The translations under genes and the position numbers were made by a program. From positions 775,298-839,297 of the forward strand of contig NZ_ML762920.1 of the NCBI RefSeq assembly GCF_009372235.1: 64,000 nucleotides of DNA, read 5' to 3'. The stretch comes from Dickeya oryzae (GTDB lineage Bacteria > Pseudomonadota > Gammaproteobacteria > Enterobacterales > Enterobacteriaceae). How positions within the stretch are numbered: the stretch's first letter is position 1; each line of letters starts with the position of its first letter. Positions 26,512 through 35,739 of this stretch are shown one piece after another. The notes beneath the pieces were generated by a model. It ran no database searches. It saw nothing but the letters and a program-made list of their open reading frames with translations, and had not been told where the DNA came from.

Positions 26512-27744
26512 TTACTGATTGCTGGCCTGCATCGCCTCAACCTGCATTTTGATTTGCTTCACCGCGTTATCGAGTGCCGCTTTCGGTTGTTGCTTGCCGG
26601 TCATGCTCAGCTCCAGCGCCGCGTTAGCTGGCCCCCAGACTTCGCCCATTTCAGGGATACCCGGCATGGGCACCGCGCGGGCGGCCTGAATGGCAACCGC
26701 GCTGGCTTTCTCGTCGTTCTTAATTAACGGGTCGTCGATCATGCTTTTTTGCGGCGGGATCTCACCGGTACGCTGGTAGCGGACCTTCACGTAACGCGGC
26801 TGATTGATGAATTCGATAAAGCGTTGTGCCAGTGCGTTGTCCTTGCTCCAGGTCGATACCACATAGCCTTTCACGCCAAGGAACGAGCTCATTGGTTTGC
26901 CGTCCGGCAGCAGCGGTAGCGGTGCCACGCCGTAGTGAATGCCCGCCGCCTCATAGGGCTGGAACGCCCAAGGGCCGTTGATCACAGCGGCGGCTTTTTT
27001 CTCAGTAAACAGCGAATCGATGGCGTTTAACCCGTTATCACCGATAATCCCTGCGGGAAAGAGTTTATCTGCGTAAAATTTACGCAGCAGTGTGACGGCA
27101 TCCACCGCCCCCGGTGTATTCAACCCGATGTCCAACGGGTTGAGGCCACCTTTATCATTCTTGCCGAAGATATAGCCGCCCATCGGCCCAATAGCGCCCC
27201 AGCTGTAGTAAATCTGATCAAACTTCGCCAACAGCCCGAATGCCCCCTGCGCCTGCCGCTGGCGGGAAAAGTCATACCACTCTTGCAAGCTAGCCAGTGG
27301 TTTGCTCACCAGTTCCTTGTTGTAAATCAGCACCAGGGTTTCCACTGCTTTCGGCCAGCCATACACCTGATTGTTCATGCGAAATGCGGCAATCGACGCC
27401 GCGGTAAAGCTGTCCTGCACGGTTTGGTCGAGTTTGAGCGGCGCAATCAACCCCTGCACCACCGCCCCGCCCACTTGATCATTGGGGATGACCAGTACGT
27501 CGGGGCCAATACCCGCCGGGCCATCTAAACGCAATTTCTCCAGTTGCTGGGCATACGGCATTTCCTGCAGGTTCACGCTGACGTTGAACTGTTTTTCGAA
27601 ATCCCTGATGGCGTCTTTAATGCCATCCGACTTGCGGATGTCTTCCCAAACGGTCAGTGACGGTGCGGCATGCACCGAAAACGCCGACAGGTGGCCGACC
27701 ACCGTGGTGGAGAGTAGCAGGGCGGTAAGTGTTTTGGTTTTCAT
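26512..27744 (-). CDS. ganE: Periplasmic galacto-oligosaccharide-binding protein (MalE type)
   Basis: This 410-residue protein has a signal peptide ending SAFSVHA, followed by PSLTVWEDIRKSDGIKDAIRDFEKQF, the usual start of MalE-like sugar-binding proteins, and VINGPWAFQPYEAAGIHYGV in the core. The ATG at 27744 starts at the signal peptide behind GAGG; in-frame ATGs further up would bury it. It is the first gene of the gan operon, so its promoter faces that of the ATPase gene at 28107. Confidence 0.9.
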   Translation of the reverse strand: MKTKTLTALLLSTTVVGHLSAFSVHAAPSLTVWEDIRKSDGIKDAIRDFEKQFNVSVNLQEMPYAQQLEKLRLDGPAGIGPDVLVIPNDQVGGAVVQGLIAPLKLDQTVQDSFTAASIAAFRMNNQVYGWPKAVETLVLIYNKELVSKPLASLQEWYDFSRQRQAQGAFGLLAKFDQIYYSWGAIGPMGGYIFGKNDKGGLNPLDIGLNTPGAVDAVTLLRKFYADKLFPAGIIGDNGLNAIDSLFTEKKAAAVINGPWAFQPYEAAGIHYGVAPLPLLPDGKPMSSFLGVKGYVVSTWSKDNALAQRFIEFINQPRYVKVRYQRTGEIPPQKSMIDDPLIKNDEKASAVAIQAARAVPMPGIPEMGEVWGPANAALELSMTGKQQPKAALDNAVKQIKMQVEAMQASNQ

Positions 27745-28106
27745 TATCGACCTCATGTGAAGGTATAACATTTTAAATAAAAAAAGCATGGCACTTCGCA
27801 TTGGCAAACCTGACATCACCTTATGATTAAGGGGTTAAAACCGAAATGAATCATTTGATGATGATGTTATACGCTACGCTAAGCATCCTGATATGACGAC
27901 AGAAAAGTGGCTATTGTGTGATCACAATTGCAGAAATGGAACATGCCGATAGGGTGCAAAAAACAAGGCAGTTATAGTCTTTTCAACGTAAATACGCGGT
28001 CAGGTTATCCGATAAAATTTGTTACACGTAATACATTTACCGACTGACGCGACGCTGGCGGCATGTTGCCGTCGCCGTATTGATAAACCCGTTTGAGGAA
28101 AAGCGG
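27745..28106. promoter_or_regulatory. Divergent promoter region of gan operon and gan ATPase gene
   Basis: This AT-rich region has no gene. It contains ATTGTG-TGAT-CACAAT at 27913-27928, a perfect 6-4-6 inverted repeat that resembles a shortened CRP-like site, and a probable GanR half-operator at 28020-28036. ACGTAAATACG at 27986 is another partial match. Confidence 0.5.
28020..28036. promoter_or_regulatory. Candidate GanR operator in front of gan ATPase gene
   Basis: TGTTACACGTAATACAT shares ACGTAATACAT with the ganL operator candidate at 19008. Its distance to the ATPase start (70 bases) suits a promoter-proximal site. Confidence 0.5.
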
Positions 28107-29219
28107 ATGTCCAGCATATGCTTACAAAATGTCACCAAACGCTTTGGCAACACTGAAACGCTGCACAATATCAATCTGGATATCCAGGCGGGTGAGTTTG
28201 CGGTGTTTGTCGGCCCTTCTGGCTGCGGCAAATCCACGTTACTGAGGATGATCGCCGGTCTGGAAGAGATTAGCGATGGCAAGATTCTGATTGATGACGA
28301 GGTGATGAATGACGTTGCACCGGCTCATCGTGGCGTGGCGATGGTGTTTCAGTCTTACGCGCTCTATCCACACATGACGGTGGCGGAAAATATGGGCTAT
28401 GGACTGAAAGTCAACAAGGTGCCGAAGGCGGAGATTCGCCATCAGGTCGAGATGGTGGCCAAAACCCTACAGTTGTCTCATTTACTGGACCGAAAACCGA
28501 AACAGCTGTCCGGCGGACAGCGCCAACGCGTGGCTATCGGCCGCGCCATCGTGCGTAACCCAAAAGTGTTTATGTTCGACGAGCCGCTCTCCAACCTCGA
28601 TGCTGAGCTGCGGGTGGATATGCGTTTGCACATCGCCAGGCTGCATCAGGAGCTGAAAACCACGATGGTGTATGTGACCCACGATCAGGTGGAAGCGATG
28701 ACACTGGCCGATAAAATCGTGGTGATGAATAGCGGCAAGGTGGAGCAAACCGGCTCGCCAATGGCGCTGTACTACAACCCGGTCAATCGCTTTGTCGCCG
28801 GTTTTATCGGCTCACCCAAGATGAACTTTCTGCCATCGACCGTCATCGCCTGGCAGCCGTATCAGTTAACCGTCGCGTTGACGGCAGAGAAAACGCTGAC
28901 GCTGGCTATCGCTACCTCCCCGCTCGAAGCTGGCGATGCGATTACACTGGGTATTCGCCCGGAGCATCTCGGTATTCAGCCATCCTCGCATACGGTGACG
29001 CTGGATTTCCAGTGCGAAGTGGTTGAACGACTGGGTAATAACACCTACCTGTTCGGGCAGTGCTACGGTCACGACGGTTTTAAAATTCTGCTGCCCGGCG
29101 ACGTACAATTCCGTCCCTGGCAGGCGATCACTGTCGGCTTCGACGCCACTCACTGTCTGGTGTTTGACGCCACTGGGCGGCGAATCAACGCCGACGTGCC
29201 TGTCCCCGATGTACATTGA
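28107..29219 (+). CDS. ganK: UgpC/MsmX-type ABC sugar transporter ATPase
   Basis: This 370-residue ATPase has Walker A GPSGCGKST, signature LSGGQRQRV, Walker B VFMFDEPLSNLD and a C-terminal TOBE/OB-fold regulatory domain (GIRPEHLGIQ). It supplies the ATPase missing from the leftward ganEFG permease genes. I prefer the ATG at 28107 behind GAGG over a TTG at 28080. The symbol is my recollection of the Dickeya naming and is the least certain part of the call. Confidence 0.87.
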   Translation: MSSICLQNVTKRFGNTETLHNINLDIQAGEFAVFVGPSGCGKSTLLRMIAGLEEISDGKILIDDEVMNDVAPAHRGVAMVFQSYALYPHMTVAENMGYGLKVNKVPKAEIRHQVEMVAKTLQLSHLLDRKPKQLSGGQRQRVAIGRAIVRNPKVFMFDEPLSNLDAELRVDMRLHIARLHQELKTTMVYVTHDQVEAMTLADKIVVMNSGKVEQTGSPMALYYNPVNRFVAGFIGSPKMNFLPSTVIAWQPYQLTVALTAEKTLTLAIATSPLEAGDAITLGIRPEHLGIQPSSHTVTLDFQCEVVERLGNNTYLFGQCYGHDGFKILLPGDVQFRPWQAITVGFDATHCLVFDATGRRINADVPVPDVH

Positions 29220-29267
29220 TGAGATATGCATGGATAGATATGCACGGATAGATGAGCATTGAGGCAT

Positions 29268-29303
29268 TCAACAATGTCAACAATGTCAACAATGTCAACA
29301 ATG
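29268..29303. repeat. Four tandem copies of TCAACAATG
   Basis: The 9-base unit TCAACAATG occurs four times without interruption (29268, 29277, 29286, 29295). Just before it, TATGCANGGATAGA occurs twice (29225-29253). The repeats lie between the gan ATPase gene and a small lipoprotein gene and overlap no supported gene. Such arrays change length by slippage. Confidence 0.85.
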
Positions 29304-29517
29304 CGTTGTGCCAGAGTGACGCCCACGGATGGGCTGAGTAACAAAACAGACTCCCTTGCGACCTGATGTATGGTGTGAATACCGTTTGGGAAACCGATGC
29401 ACTCCATTCAGGAGAATAGGGAAATCATGCAGAATAAATAATCGTGGCATTCTTTCCCTATAACACCACTCATGGAGAAATACTACTTACAGAAATACCA
29501 ATTATGGAAATAACACG

Positions 29518-29880
29518 TTACTTTATTATCTTCCATCCGCCATGTTTACGAATAAAAAAAAGCACAACGGTTTCTTTTTTGTTTCTACCTTGCGGCGTGG
29601 TAACATCGAGTTCAACATTGCATTGATAAGTATTCATTTTAACGTTAATACAACCCAACCTTTTTAATGAATTGATTTTAATTAACATCTCGTCATTAAA
29701 AAGCGAACCTACTCGCTGTTTTATTTCCTGATTGGTTTGCATCACGCTCTCATCAATGGTCTGCCTGATTTCCTGCTCTGTTGGCTCAGCGCCGCCACAT
29801 CCCGCCAACAAGGTGGCCCCACCCATTACGATACCCCATAGTATGGCAACTTGTGTTCCCCAAACGGTCTTCTTCATCAT
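29518..29880 (-). CDS. Small lipoprotein, unrecognised family
   Basis: This protein of about 120 residues has a lipoprotein signal peptide with lipobox TLLAGCGG, followed by a helical, charged segment (TEQEIRQTIDESVMQTNQEIKQRVG) and a C-terminal beta-rich part ending in FIRKHGGWKIIK. It should be anchored in the outer or inner membrane, facing the periplasm. GTG-ATG-ATG codons stand together at the start; the ATG at 29880 fits AAGGA best. It lies between gan and pelI with no operon partner. I do not recognise the family. Confidence 0.72.
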   Translation of the reverse strand: MMKKTVWGTQVAILWGIVMGGATLLAGCGGAEPTEQEIRQTIDESVMQTNQEIKQRVGSLFNDEMLIKINSLKRLGCINVKMNTYQCNVELDVTTPQGRNKKETVVLFFIRKHGGWKIIK

Positions 29881-30521
29881 CACTACAGATATCCTTATTT
29901 CAATATTAAGTATAAATCCCTATAAATAAAAACAGATGTGACATACATATGAATGTATTCACCATTTTTACGTTACATTGTTTTATATTTTTAAGAAATT
30001 ACAGAATAGTCATCTTAGTAAAAATCAGACCATGATTACCTGACCAGACGGGGGATTTGATACCATCATCGGCAGAGCCAGTCCGGTAATATCCGAGTCA
30101 ATCATCACCTGGTAGCCTGCCTGCGGTGCCAACGGGAAACATCTCATTCATATCGCTATCACAGCTCAATAAACCACATACCGAATTATTCACCTGTTGC
30201 CATATCGCTGCCAGACCCATTCTTAAACACAGAGTGAAATCAATTCACCAGTAATAAAAAATTGATATCAATCACAGTCGTTTTTATATTTTTCACTCAC
30301 ATATCACAAATAATCATGATGGATTCTTATTTTCATAACGGGAAAATAAGACGACTCACCGTCACCTAAGATTAATTTTCGAAACAGCGGTTTATTTTTC
30401 TCGCGGTTTTTATTTTTTGATCTATAGTAGTCTCGATACTTTCAGGAAGTACCCGCTTTTATTTATTTCTTTCTCTCAACTGAATGAGAGTCAATACCTG
30501 TGGGATTTACAAGGAGACTGT
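29881..30521. other. Long AT-rich regulatory region upstream of pelI
   Basis: These 640 bases have no supported gene. The right part carries a candidate KdgR site at 30379-30396 and the pelI ribosome site AAGGAGA at 30511-30517. Long upstream regions are usual for pectinase genes, which integrate several regulators. Confidence 0.5.
30379..30396. promoter_or_regulatory. Candidate KdgR-binding site upstream of pelI
   Basis: GAAACAGCGGTTTATT fits the GAAA-N6-TTT(C/A)ATT core of KdgR boxes, which control pectinase genes in Dickeya. It lies about 130 bases before the pelI start. No promoter elements could be assigned with certainty beside it. Confidence 0.45.
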
Positions 30522-31556
30522 ATGCTTAAGTATGTATTACCTCTGTGTGCACTCGCGCTGGCGGCACCATCGCTCGCGACCCAAACCACGCTGATGTTGT
30601 CCCAGAAAAGTGATGTCAATTATCTGGGCTGGTCTACCGATGCCAGTAAAGTTGTGCGTCAGGAAGTATATCGCGGCACAACCAGTAATCCTGACCTGCG
30701 TGAACGCATCGCCGTACTGGATGCAGAAACCCGCACCTTTAACGATGCCGACACCAATAGCGGCGTCAACTATTGGTATTGGGTCGATGTTGTCAGCGAC
30801 AATCAAAACCAGACCGTGTCGAATGCCGTGACCACGGCACCGAGCACCGGCCCGCTGCGTGCAGCGAAAGCCAGCTCTGAGTGCAAACCGGGCGTCACAT
30901 TCGAAAACCGCACCGTCGATTGCGGCGGCGTGACTATCGGTACGTCCTGCCCGAATGACAGTGATAAACAAAAGCCACTGATCATTCTGAAAAACGCCAC
31001 GGTGAAAAACCTGCGTATTTCGGCTTCCGGCGGTGCGGATGGCATTCACTGTGACAGCGGTAACTGCACCATCGAAAACGTCATCTGGGAGGACATCTGT
31101 GAAGATGCCGCAACCAATAACGGTAAAACCCTCACCATCGTTGGCGGGATAGCGCACAACGCTAAAGACGGTTACGGCGGTAAACCGGACAAAGTATTGC
31201 AGCACAACTCCAAAAACAGCACCACCGTGGTGAAGGGCAACTTTACCCTGACCGGTGAACACGGAAAGCTGTGGCGTTCTTGCGGTGACTGCTCCAACAA
31301 TGGCGGTCCGCGCTTCCTGACCGTCACCAGCGCCACCGTGAACGGCACCATTGACAGCATTGCCGGTGTGAACCGTAACTACGGTGATGTGGCCACCATC
31401 AGTGGTCTGAAAATCAAGAATTATAAGGAAGGCAAACCGCCCGTCTGCGAAGAGTTCAAAGGCGTGGTGAAAGGCCAGGGTTCAACGGAAAAATACGGTG
31501 AGAAGTGGGATACCGCTAACTGCAAGGTGAGTCGTTCTGGCGTCAGCAAACTCTGA
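30522..31556 (+). CDS. pelI: Pectate lyase PelI (FnIII-like plus PL3 domains)
   Basis: This 344-residue exoenzyme has a signal peptide (cut near SLATQ), an N-terminal fibronectin-III-like domain (about residues 20-115, YLGWSTDASKVVRQEVYRG) and a C-terminal PL3 pectate lyase domain with the Cys-rich pattern KNLRISASGGADGIHC, NCTIENVIWEDICEDA and RSCGDCSNNGG. The length matches PelI of D. dadantii. It cleaves polygalacturonate by beta-elimination outside the cell after type II secretion; a linker allows proteolytic removal of the FnIII part in the known enzyme. The ATG at 30522 has AAGGAGA upstream. Confidence 0.93.
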   Translation: MLKYVLPLCALALAAPSLATQTTLMLSQKSDVNYLGWSTDASKVVRQEVYRGTTSNPDLRERIAVLDAETRTFNDADTNSGVNYWYWVDVVSDNQNQTVSNAVTTAPSTGPLRAAKASSECKPGVTFENRTVDCGGVTIGTSCPNDSDKQKPLIILKNATVKNLRISASGGADGIHCDSGNCTIENVIWEDICEDAATNNGKTLTIVGGIAHNAKDGYGGKPDKVLQHNSKNSTTVVKGNFTLTGEHGKLWRSCGDCSNNGGPRFLTVTSATVNGTIDSIAGVNRNYGDVATISGLKIKNYKEGKPPVCEEFKGVVKGQGSTEKYGEKWDTANCKVSRSGVSKL

Positions 31557-31610
31557 CAGGGTCATGTGACCGATTGAAACACAACACGGGCTTCCATAAG
31601 TATCCATCAA

Positions 31611-31638
31611 ACAAAGACCGGGCTCGCCCGGTCTTTGT
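31611..31638. terminator. Bidirectional terminator between pelI and the dehydrogenase gene
   Basis: ACAAAGACCGGGC, a short loop, then GCCCGGTCTTTGT form a strong hairpin flanked by A/T-rich ends, 55 bases after the pelI stop and 55 bases beyond the end of the convergent dehydrogenase gene. Confidence 0.85.
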
Positions 31639-31692
31639 TATCGCCTTATCGCCCCACCCGCAGGGTGAGTCGACTCCGTGATGGTTAGCGCA

Positions 31693-32784
31693 TTACCCGG
31701 CGGTGACGCGCACGGCCAGCGCTTCAACCCGGCGTATAGCCTGATGCAACTGCGACTCCGTCACGTTAAACGGCATGTTCGCCATATCCGGCGCATCAAT
31801 CGAGGCACGAATAATCGCCGCCAGTTCGTCGTCTGACAGATCCGGGCAGATAGCCGCCAGTGTCAGCGGTACCGCACAGGCATGCGCCAGCCGAATCGCT
31901 TCCAGCAACTCCTCATCGCTACGCTGTTCCAGCGCCAGCAGACACAAATTGCCAAAACCGACCAGCAAGCCATGACCAAATTCACGGGTTTTATCACACA
32001 CGGTAAACCCTTCATACAACGCATGGGAGGCTGCGGCATGTGCGCCACTGGCCATCAGCGATGTCAGACCGGCAAACAGGAAGATGGCATCCAGCACCTG
32101 GTCCAGCGCGTCATTGGCTTGCCCTTCCATCACCGCCCGGCAAGCGGCCTCGCCGTGCTGTGCTATCAACCGAAAGCAGATCTCGCTGTTAGCCCGTGAT
32201 GACGCCGCAAAGCCATTGCTGTCGTCACCTTTATCAATCGCACGGAACTCATACCACTTGGCGAGCGTATCCCCCAGCCCGGCTGCCAGCCAGCGCAGTG
32301 GGGCGCGTACCAGCAGCGCGCTGTCTATCACCACGGCAGCGGGGGCCACCGGCAGGTGATACAAATCGTGGAAATGGCCGTCATCATGGTAACGCACCGA
32401 CAGCGGGGTCACTGCCGCGCAGGTAGCCGCAATCGTCGGCAATGTCACCACCGGAATACCACACTGAAACGCCACCGCTTTCCCTGTATCCAGCGCTTTA
32501 CCGCCCCCCACCGCCAGGATCAGATCGCTGTCGGTTTCACGCACCCGCGCGCACAACCGTTCTATCTGACTGACGCTGCATTGCTCACCGGACCACTCTA
32601 CCGCCGTCAGCGTCACCCCGGCCTGCCGCAGTTGCTCAATGATCACGGTTTGTGCGGCTGCCAGCGCCTGATGCCCTCCGGCCACCAGAACCCGACTACC
32701 GAACCGGGCACACACCGCCCCCAACTGCTGACTAACCCCGACGCCACGCAACACGGTGGCGGGAAAGAAAACCTGTTGTGTCAT
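31693..32784 (-). CDS. Iron-containing alcohol dehydrogenase, HcxA (YbdH)-like
   Basis: This 363-residue protein belongs to the glycerol-dehydrogenase-like group of metal-dependent dehydrogenases: LILAVGGGKALDTGKAVA binds NAD(P), TLPTIAATCAAVTPLSV follows, and the metal site is formed around LGDTLAKWYE (Asp) and the two His of AASHALYEGF and EFGHGLLVGF. It is closest to E. coli HcxA, a 2-oxoacid-reducing enzyme. It is divergent from the rspA operon and may act on a related sugar-acid intermediate; this is inference. Confidence 0.82.
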   Translation of the reverse strand: MTQQVFFPATVLRGVGVSQQLGAVCARFGSRVLVAGGHQALAAAQTVIIEQLRQAGVTLTAVEWSGEQCSVSQIERLCARVRETDSDLILAVGGGKALDTGKAVAFQCGIPVVTLPTIAATCAAVTPLSVRYHDDGHFHDLYHLPVAPAAVVIDSALLVRAPLRWLAAGLGDTLAKWYEFRAIDKGDDSNGFAASSRANSEICFRLIAQHGEAACRAVMEGQANDALDQVLDAIFLFAGLTSLMASGAHAAASHALYEGFTVCDKTREFGHGLLVGFGNLCLLALEQRSDEELLEAIRLAHACAVPLTLAAICPDLSDDELAAIIRASIDAPDMANMPFNVTESQLHQAIRRVEALAVRVTAG

Positions 32785-33059
32785 CTCTATTACTGTTCCT
32801 GTTTGCTGTCATTGATTGCAATTAATGGCCTGTCGGGGCTCGATGCTGCCCCCTGTTTTGGCCCGTCACGCTATTTATCAAGCAAACACTATGCCACTTA
32901 ACGGCGGCTTTTCGCTACAGATTGCCATCAGCGGTTCCGGCATGGCGTAAGGCGGTTTTTTTACCCAGCCAAATGAATAACTGTGAGGCAGCGCATAGTG
33001 CACGCAAATATATACTTGTATGGTAGTCAGCGTAGAAGACATAAAAAGGACTCAAAACC

Positions 33060-34274
33060 GTGAAAATCGTTAGCGCAGAAGTGTTTGTCACCTGTCCGGG
33101 ACGTAATTTCGTTACCTTGAAAATCACCACGACCAGCGGCGTCACAGGTCTTGGCGATGCCACGCTGAACGGACGGGAGCTCTCCGTTGCGTCTTACCTT
33201 AAGGATCATATTTGCCCGCAGTTGATCGGCCGTGACGCCCGGCAGATCGAAGATATCTGGCAATATTTCTATAAAGGCGCTTACTGGCGTCGCGGTCCGG
33301 TCACCATGTCGGCCATTTCCGCCGTGGATATGGCGTTATGGGATATCAAAGGCAAAGTAGCGAACATGCCGCTCTACCAGTTACTGGGCGGCGCTTCCCG
33401 CAGTGGCGTCATGGTGTATTGCCATACTACCGGTCACTCTATCGACGAGGTGCTGGATGACTATGCCCGCCACCGCGAACAGGGTTTCAAAGCGATTCGT
33501 GTGCAGTGCGGCATTCCGGGTATGAAAACCACCTATGGTATGTCGAAGGGCAAAGGGCTGGCATATGAACCCGCCACCAAAGGCAACTGGCCGGAAGAAC
33601 AAGTCTGGTCAACGGAGAAGTACCTCGACTTCACCCCCAGCCTGTTTGAAGCCGTGCGTAACAAATTTGGCTTTAACGAACACCTGCTACACGACATGCA
33701 CCACCGCCTGACGCCGATTGAAGCTGCGCGTTTTGGTAAAAGCGTGGAGCCGTACCGTTTGTTTTGGATGGAAGACCCGACACCGGCCGAAAATCAGGCC
33801 TGCTTCCGCCTGATTCGCCAGCACACCGTCACGCCGATTGCCGTCGGCGAGGTCTTCAACAGCATCTGGGATTGCAAGCAACTGATTGAAGAGCAGTTAA
33901 TCGATTACATCCGCACCACCATCACCCACGCTGGCGGCATTACCGGGATGCGCCGTATCGCCGATTTCGCCTCGCTGTATCAGGTTCGTACTGGTTCGCA
34001 CGGCCCGTCGGACTTGTCACCCGTCTGCATGGCCGCCGCATTGCACTTCGATCTCTGGGTGCCGAATTTCGGTATTCAGGAATTTATGGGGTATTCCGAA
34101 CAGATGCTGGACGTCTTCCCGCATAACTGGACGTTTGAAGACGGTTATATGCACCCCGGCGATAAACCCGGTTTGGGGATCGAGTTCGACGAAAAACTGG
34201 CGGCCAAATATCCCTACGACCCCGCCTATCTGCCGGTTGCCCGTCTGGAAGATGGCACGCTGTGGAACTGGTAA
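33060..34274 (+). CDS. rspA: RspA/ManD-type D-mannonate dehydratase
   Basis: This 404-residue enolase-superfamily enzyme resembles E. coli Rsp[22 protein letters not shown] at the start, [20 protein letters not shown], the metal ligands around [17 protein letters not shown] and AVGEVFNS, and the C-terminal catalytic stretch [15 protein letters not shown]. It removes water from D-mannonate to give KDG, which feeds the pectin pathway. The start is GTG behind AAGGA. It is the first gene of a four-gene operon whose other enzymes make D-mannonate from glucuronate. ManD activity in this family is often low, so the exact substrate needs care. Confidence 0.88.
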   Translation: MKIVSAEVFVTCPGRNFVTLKITTTSGVTGLGDATLNGRELSVASYLKDHICPQLIGRDARQIEDIWQYFYKGAYWRRGPVTMSAISAVDMALWDIKGKVANMPLYQLLGGASRSGVMVYCHTTGHSIDEVLDDYARHREQGFKAIRVQCGIPGMKTTYGMSKGKGLAYEPATKGNWPEEQVWSTEKYLDFTPSLFEAVRNKFGFNEHLLHDMHHRLTPIEAARFGKSVEPYRLFWMEDPTPAENQACFRLIRQHTVTPIAVGEVFNSIWDCKQLIEEQLIDYIRTTITHAGGITGMRRIADFASLYQVRTGSHGPSDLSPVCMAAALHFDLWVPNFGIQEFMGYSEQMLDVFPHNWTFEDGYMHPGDKPGLGIEFDEKLAAKYPYDPAYLPVARLEDGTLWNW

Positions 34275-34302
34275 ACCAACGACAGGGTGAGGAGAGAAAG
34301 CC

Positions 34303-35709
34303 ATGAGCTTGATTAACGACAACTTCATGATAGGCAACCCAACGGGGATAGCGCTCTACCAACAGGTCGCGCGTGACTTACCCATCATTGACTATCACTG
34401 TCACCTGGAAGCCAGGGATATTTACCACAACCGCCCGTTCAGCAACATGACCGAACTATGGCTGGCAGGCGATCACTACAAATGGCGCGCAATGCGCGCC
34501 AACGGCATCCCCGAGGCTTACATCACCGGCGATGCCACAGCAGAAGAAAAATTTCAGGCCTGGGCTGAAACCGTGGAAGCGGCATTCGGTAACCCGCTTT
34601 ATCACTGGACACATCTGGAGCTCAAACAGTACTTTGGCATTGATGAACCGCTCAGCAGCCGCAACTGGCGTGAGATCATGGAGGCCTGTAATCGCCAGCT
34701 CCGCGATGAGGCTTTCACGCCACGCGCGCTGATGACGCGCTCCCGGGTGGAGGTTATCTGCACCACCGACTCTCCGCTGGACGACTTACACTATCACCAG
34801 TTATTAAAACAGGATGACACCTTCGCACCACGCGTATTGCCAACCTTCCGTCCGGATGAGTTTTTTTCCCAGCAACATCAGGTATTTTCTACTGCACTGA
34901 CACGCCTGTCGGAATTAACGGGTGAAAAAATTACCCAACTGGCGGATTTTGAGCGTGCGCTGGAAGCGCGTGTGAAATATTTCCATGATGTCGGCTGTCG
35001 TATTTCCGATCACGGATTGGGAGCATTCACGTTTAGCGAATTTACGCCTCATGAAGCCGACGCGGTATTCCTGAAAAAAGCACAAAACAAGGCATTATCC
35101 CCAACAGAAGAAATCACCTGGCAGAGTGTATTATTAATGACGCTGTCCAGGCTTTATAAAAAATATGATTGGGCCATGCAAATTCATTTCGGTGCCATTC
35201 GTAATAACAATCAACGAATGCTTGAAAAAGTGGGCATCAATAGTGGGTTTGATTCCATTGCCGATCAGAATCAATTAGCCAGCAATCTGAATGCTTTTCT
35301 CAATGCCATGACCAGGGAGAATCACTTACCGAAAACCATTCTTTATAATCTCTACGCAACGTACAACGATATTGTGGCCTCGACGATTGCCAATTTCCAA
35401 TCTGGCGAAGACGGCATTAAATCACCGCTACAGTTCGGTTCTGGCTGGTGGTTTAACGATACCCGCCGTGGTATGCAAAACCAACTTAACACCCTGGCAG
35501 ACCAGGGATTGTTAATGAATTTCGTCGGCATGCTGACTGACTCACGCAGTTTTGTTTCTTATCCCCGCCATGATTATTTCCGACGTATTCTCTGCGGGTT
35601 AATCGGGCAGTGGATTGAGAATGGCGACTATCCTGCCGACAGGCTTATTCTCCAACGCATGGTAAGAAATATTTGCCACGATAACGCCCTACACTATTTT
35701 AAATTCTGA
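34303..35709 (+). CDS. uxaC: Glucuronate/galacturonate isomerase UxaC
   Basis: This 468-residue enzyme of the amidohydrolase fold has LPIIDYHCHLEARDIYHNRPFSNM at the start with the metal His residues, VICTTDSPLDDLHYH, and LYNLYATYNDIVAS with the late motif. It converts D-glucuronate to D-fructuronate (and galacturonate to tagaturonate). It follows rspA by 28 bases behind GTGAGGAG. Dickeya also has the classic uxaCBA genes elsewhere, so this may be a second copy dedicated to glucuronate; that cannot be seen here. Confidence 0.93.
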   Translation: MSLINDNFMIGNPTGIALYQQVARDLPIIDYHCHLEARDIYHNRPFSNMTELWLAGDHYKWRAMRANGIPEAYITGDATAEEKFQAWAETVEAAFGNPLYHWTHLELKQYFGIDEPLSSRNWREIMEACNRQLRDEAFTPRALMTRSRVEVICTTDSPLDDLHYHQLLKQDDTFAPRVLPTFRPDEFFSQQHQVFSTALTRLSELTGEKITQLADFERALEARVKYFHDVGCRISDHGLGAFTFSEFTPHEADAVFLKKAQNKALSPTEEITWQSVLLMTLSRLYKKYDWAMQIHFGAIRNNNQRMLEKVGINSGFDSIADQNQLASNLNAFLNAMTRENHLPKTILYNLYATYNDIVASTIANFQSGEDGIKSPLQFGSGWWFNDTRRGMQNQLNTLADQGLLMNFVGMLTDSRSFVSYPRHDYFRRILCGLIGQWIENGDYPADRLILQRMVRNICHDNALHYFKF

Positions 35710-35739
35710 TTATTACTCTCATTTCAATGAGGATAAATT

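Noticed and set aside
28080-28106. A longer gan ATPase starting at a TTG at 28080
   Set aside because: The ATG at 28107 has GAGG at the proper distance and gives the usual N-terminus of the family.
29268-29303. A CRISPR array
   Set aside because: The units are 9 bases long and directly adjacent without spacers, and there are no cas genes in the window.
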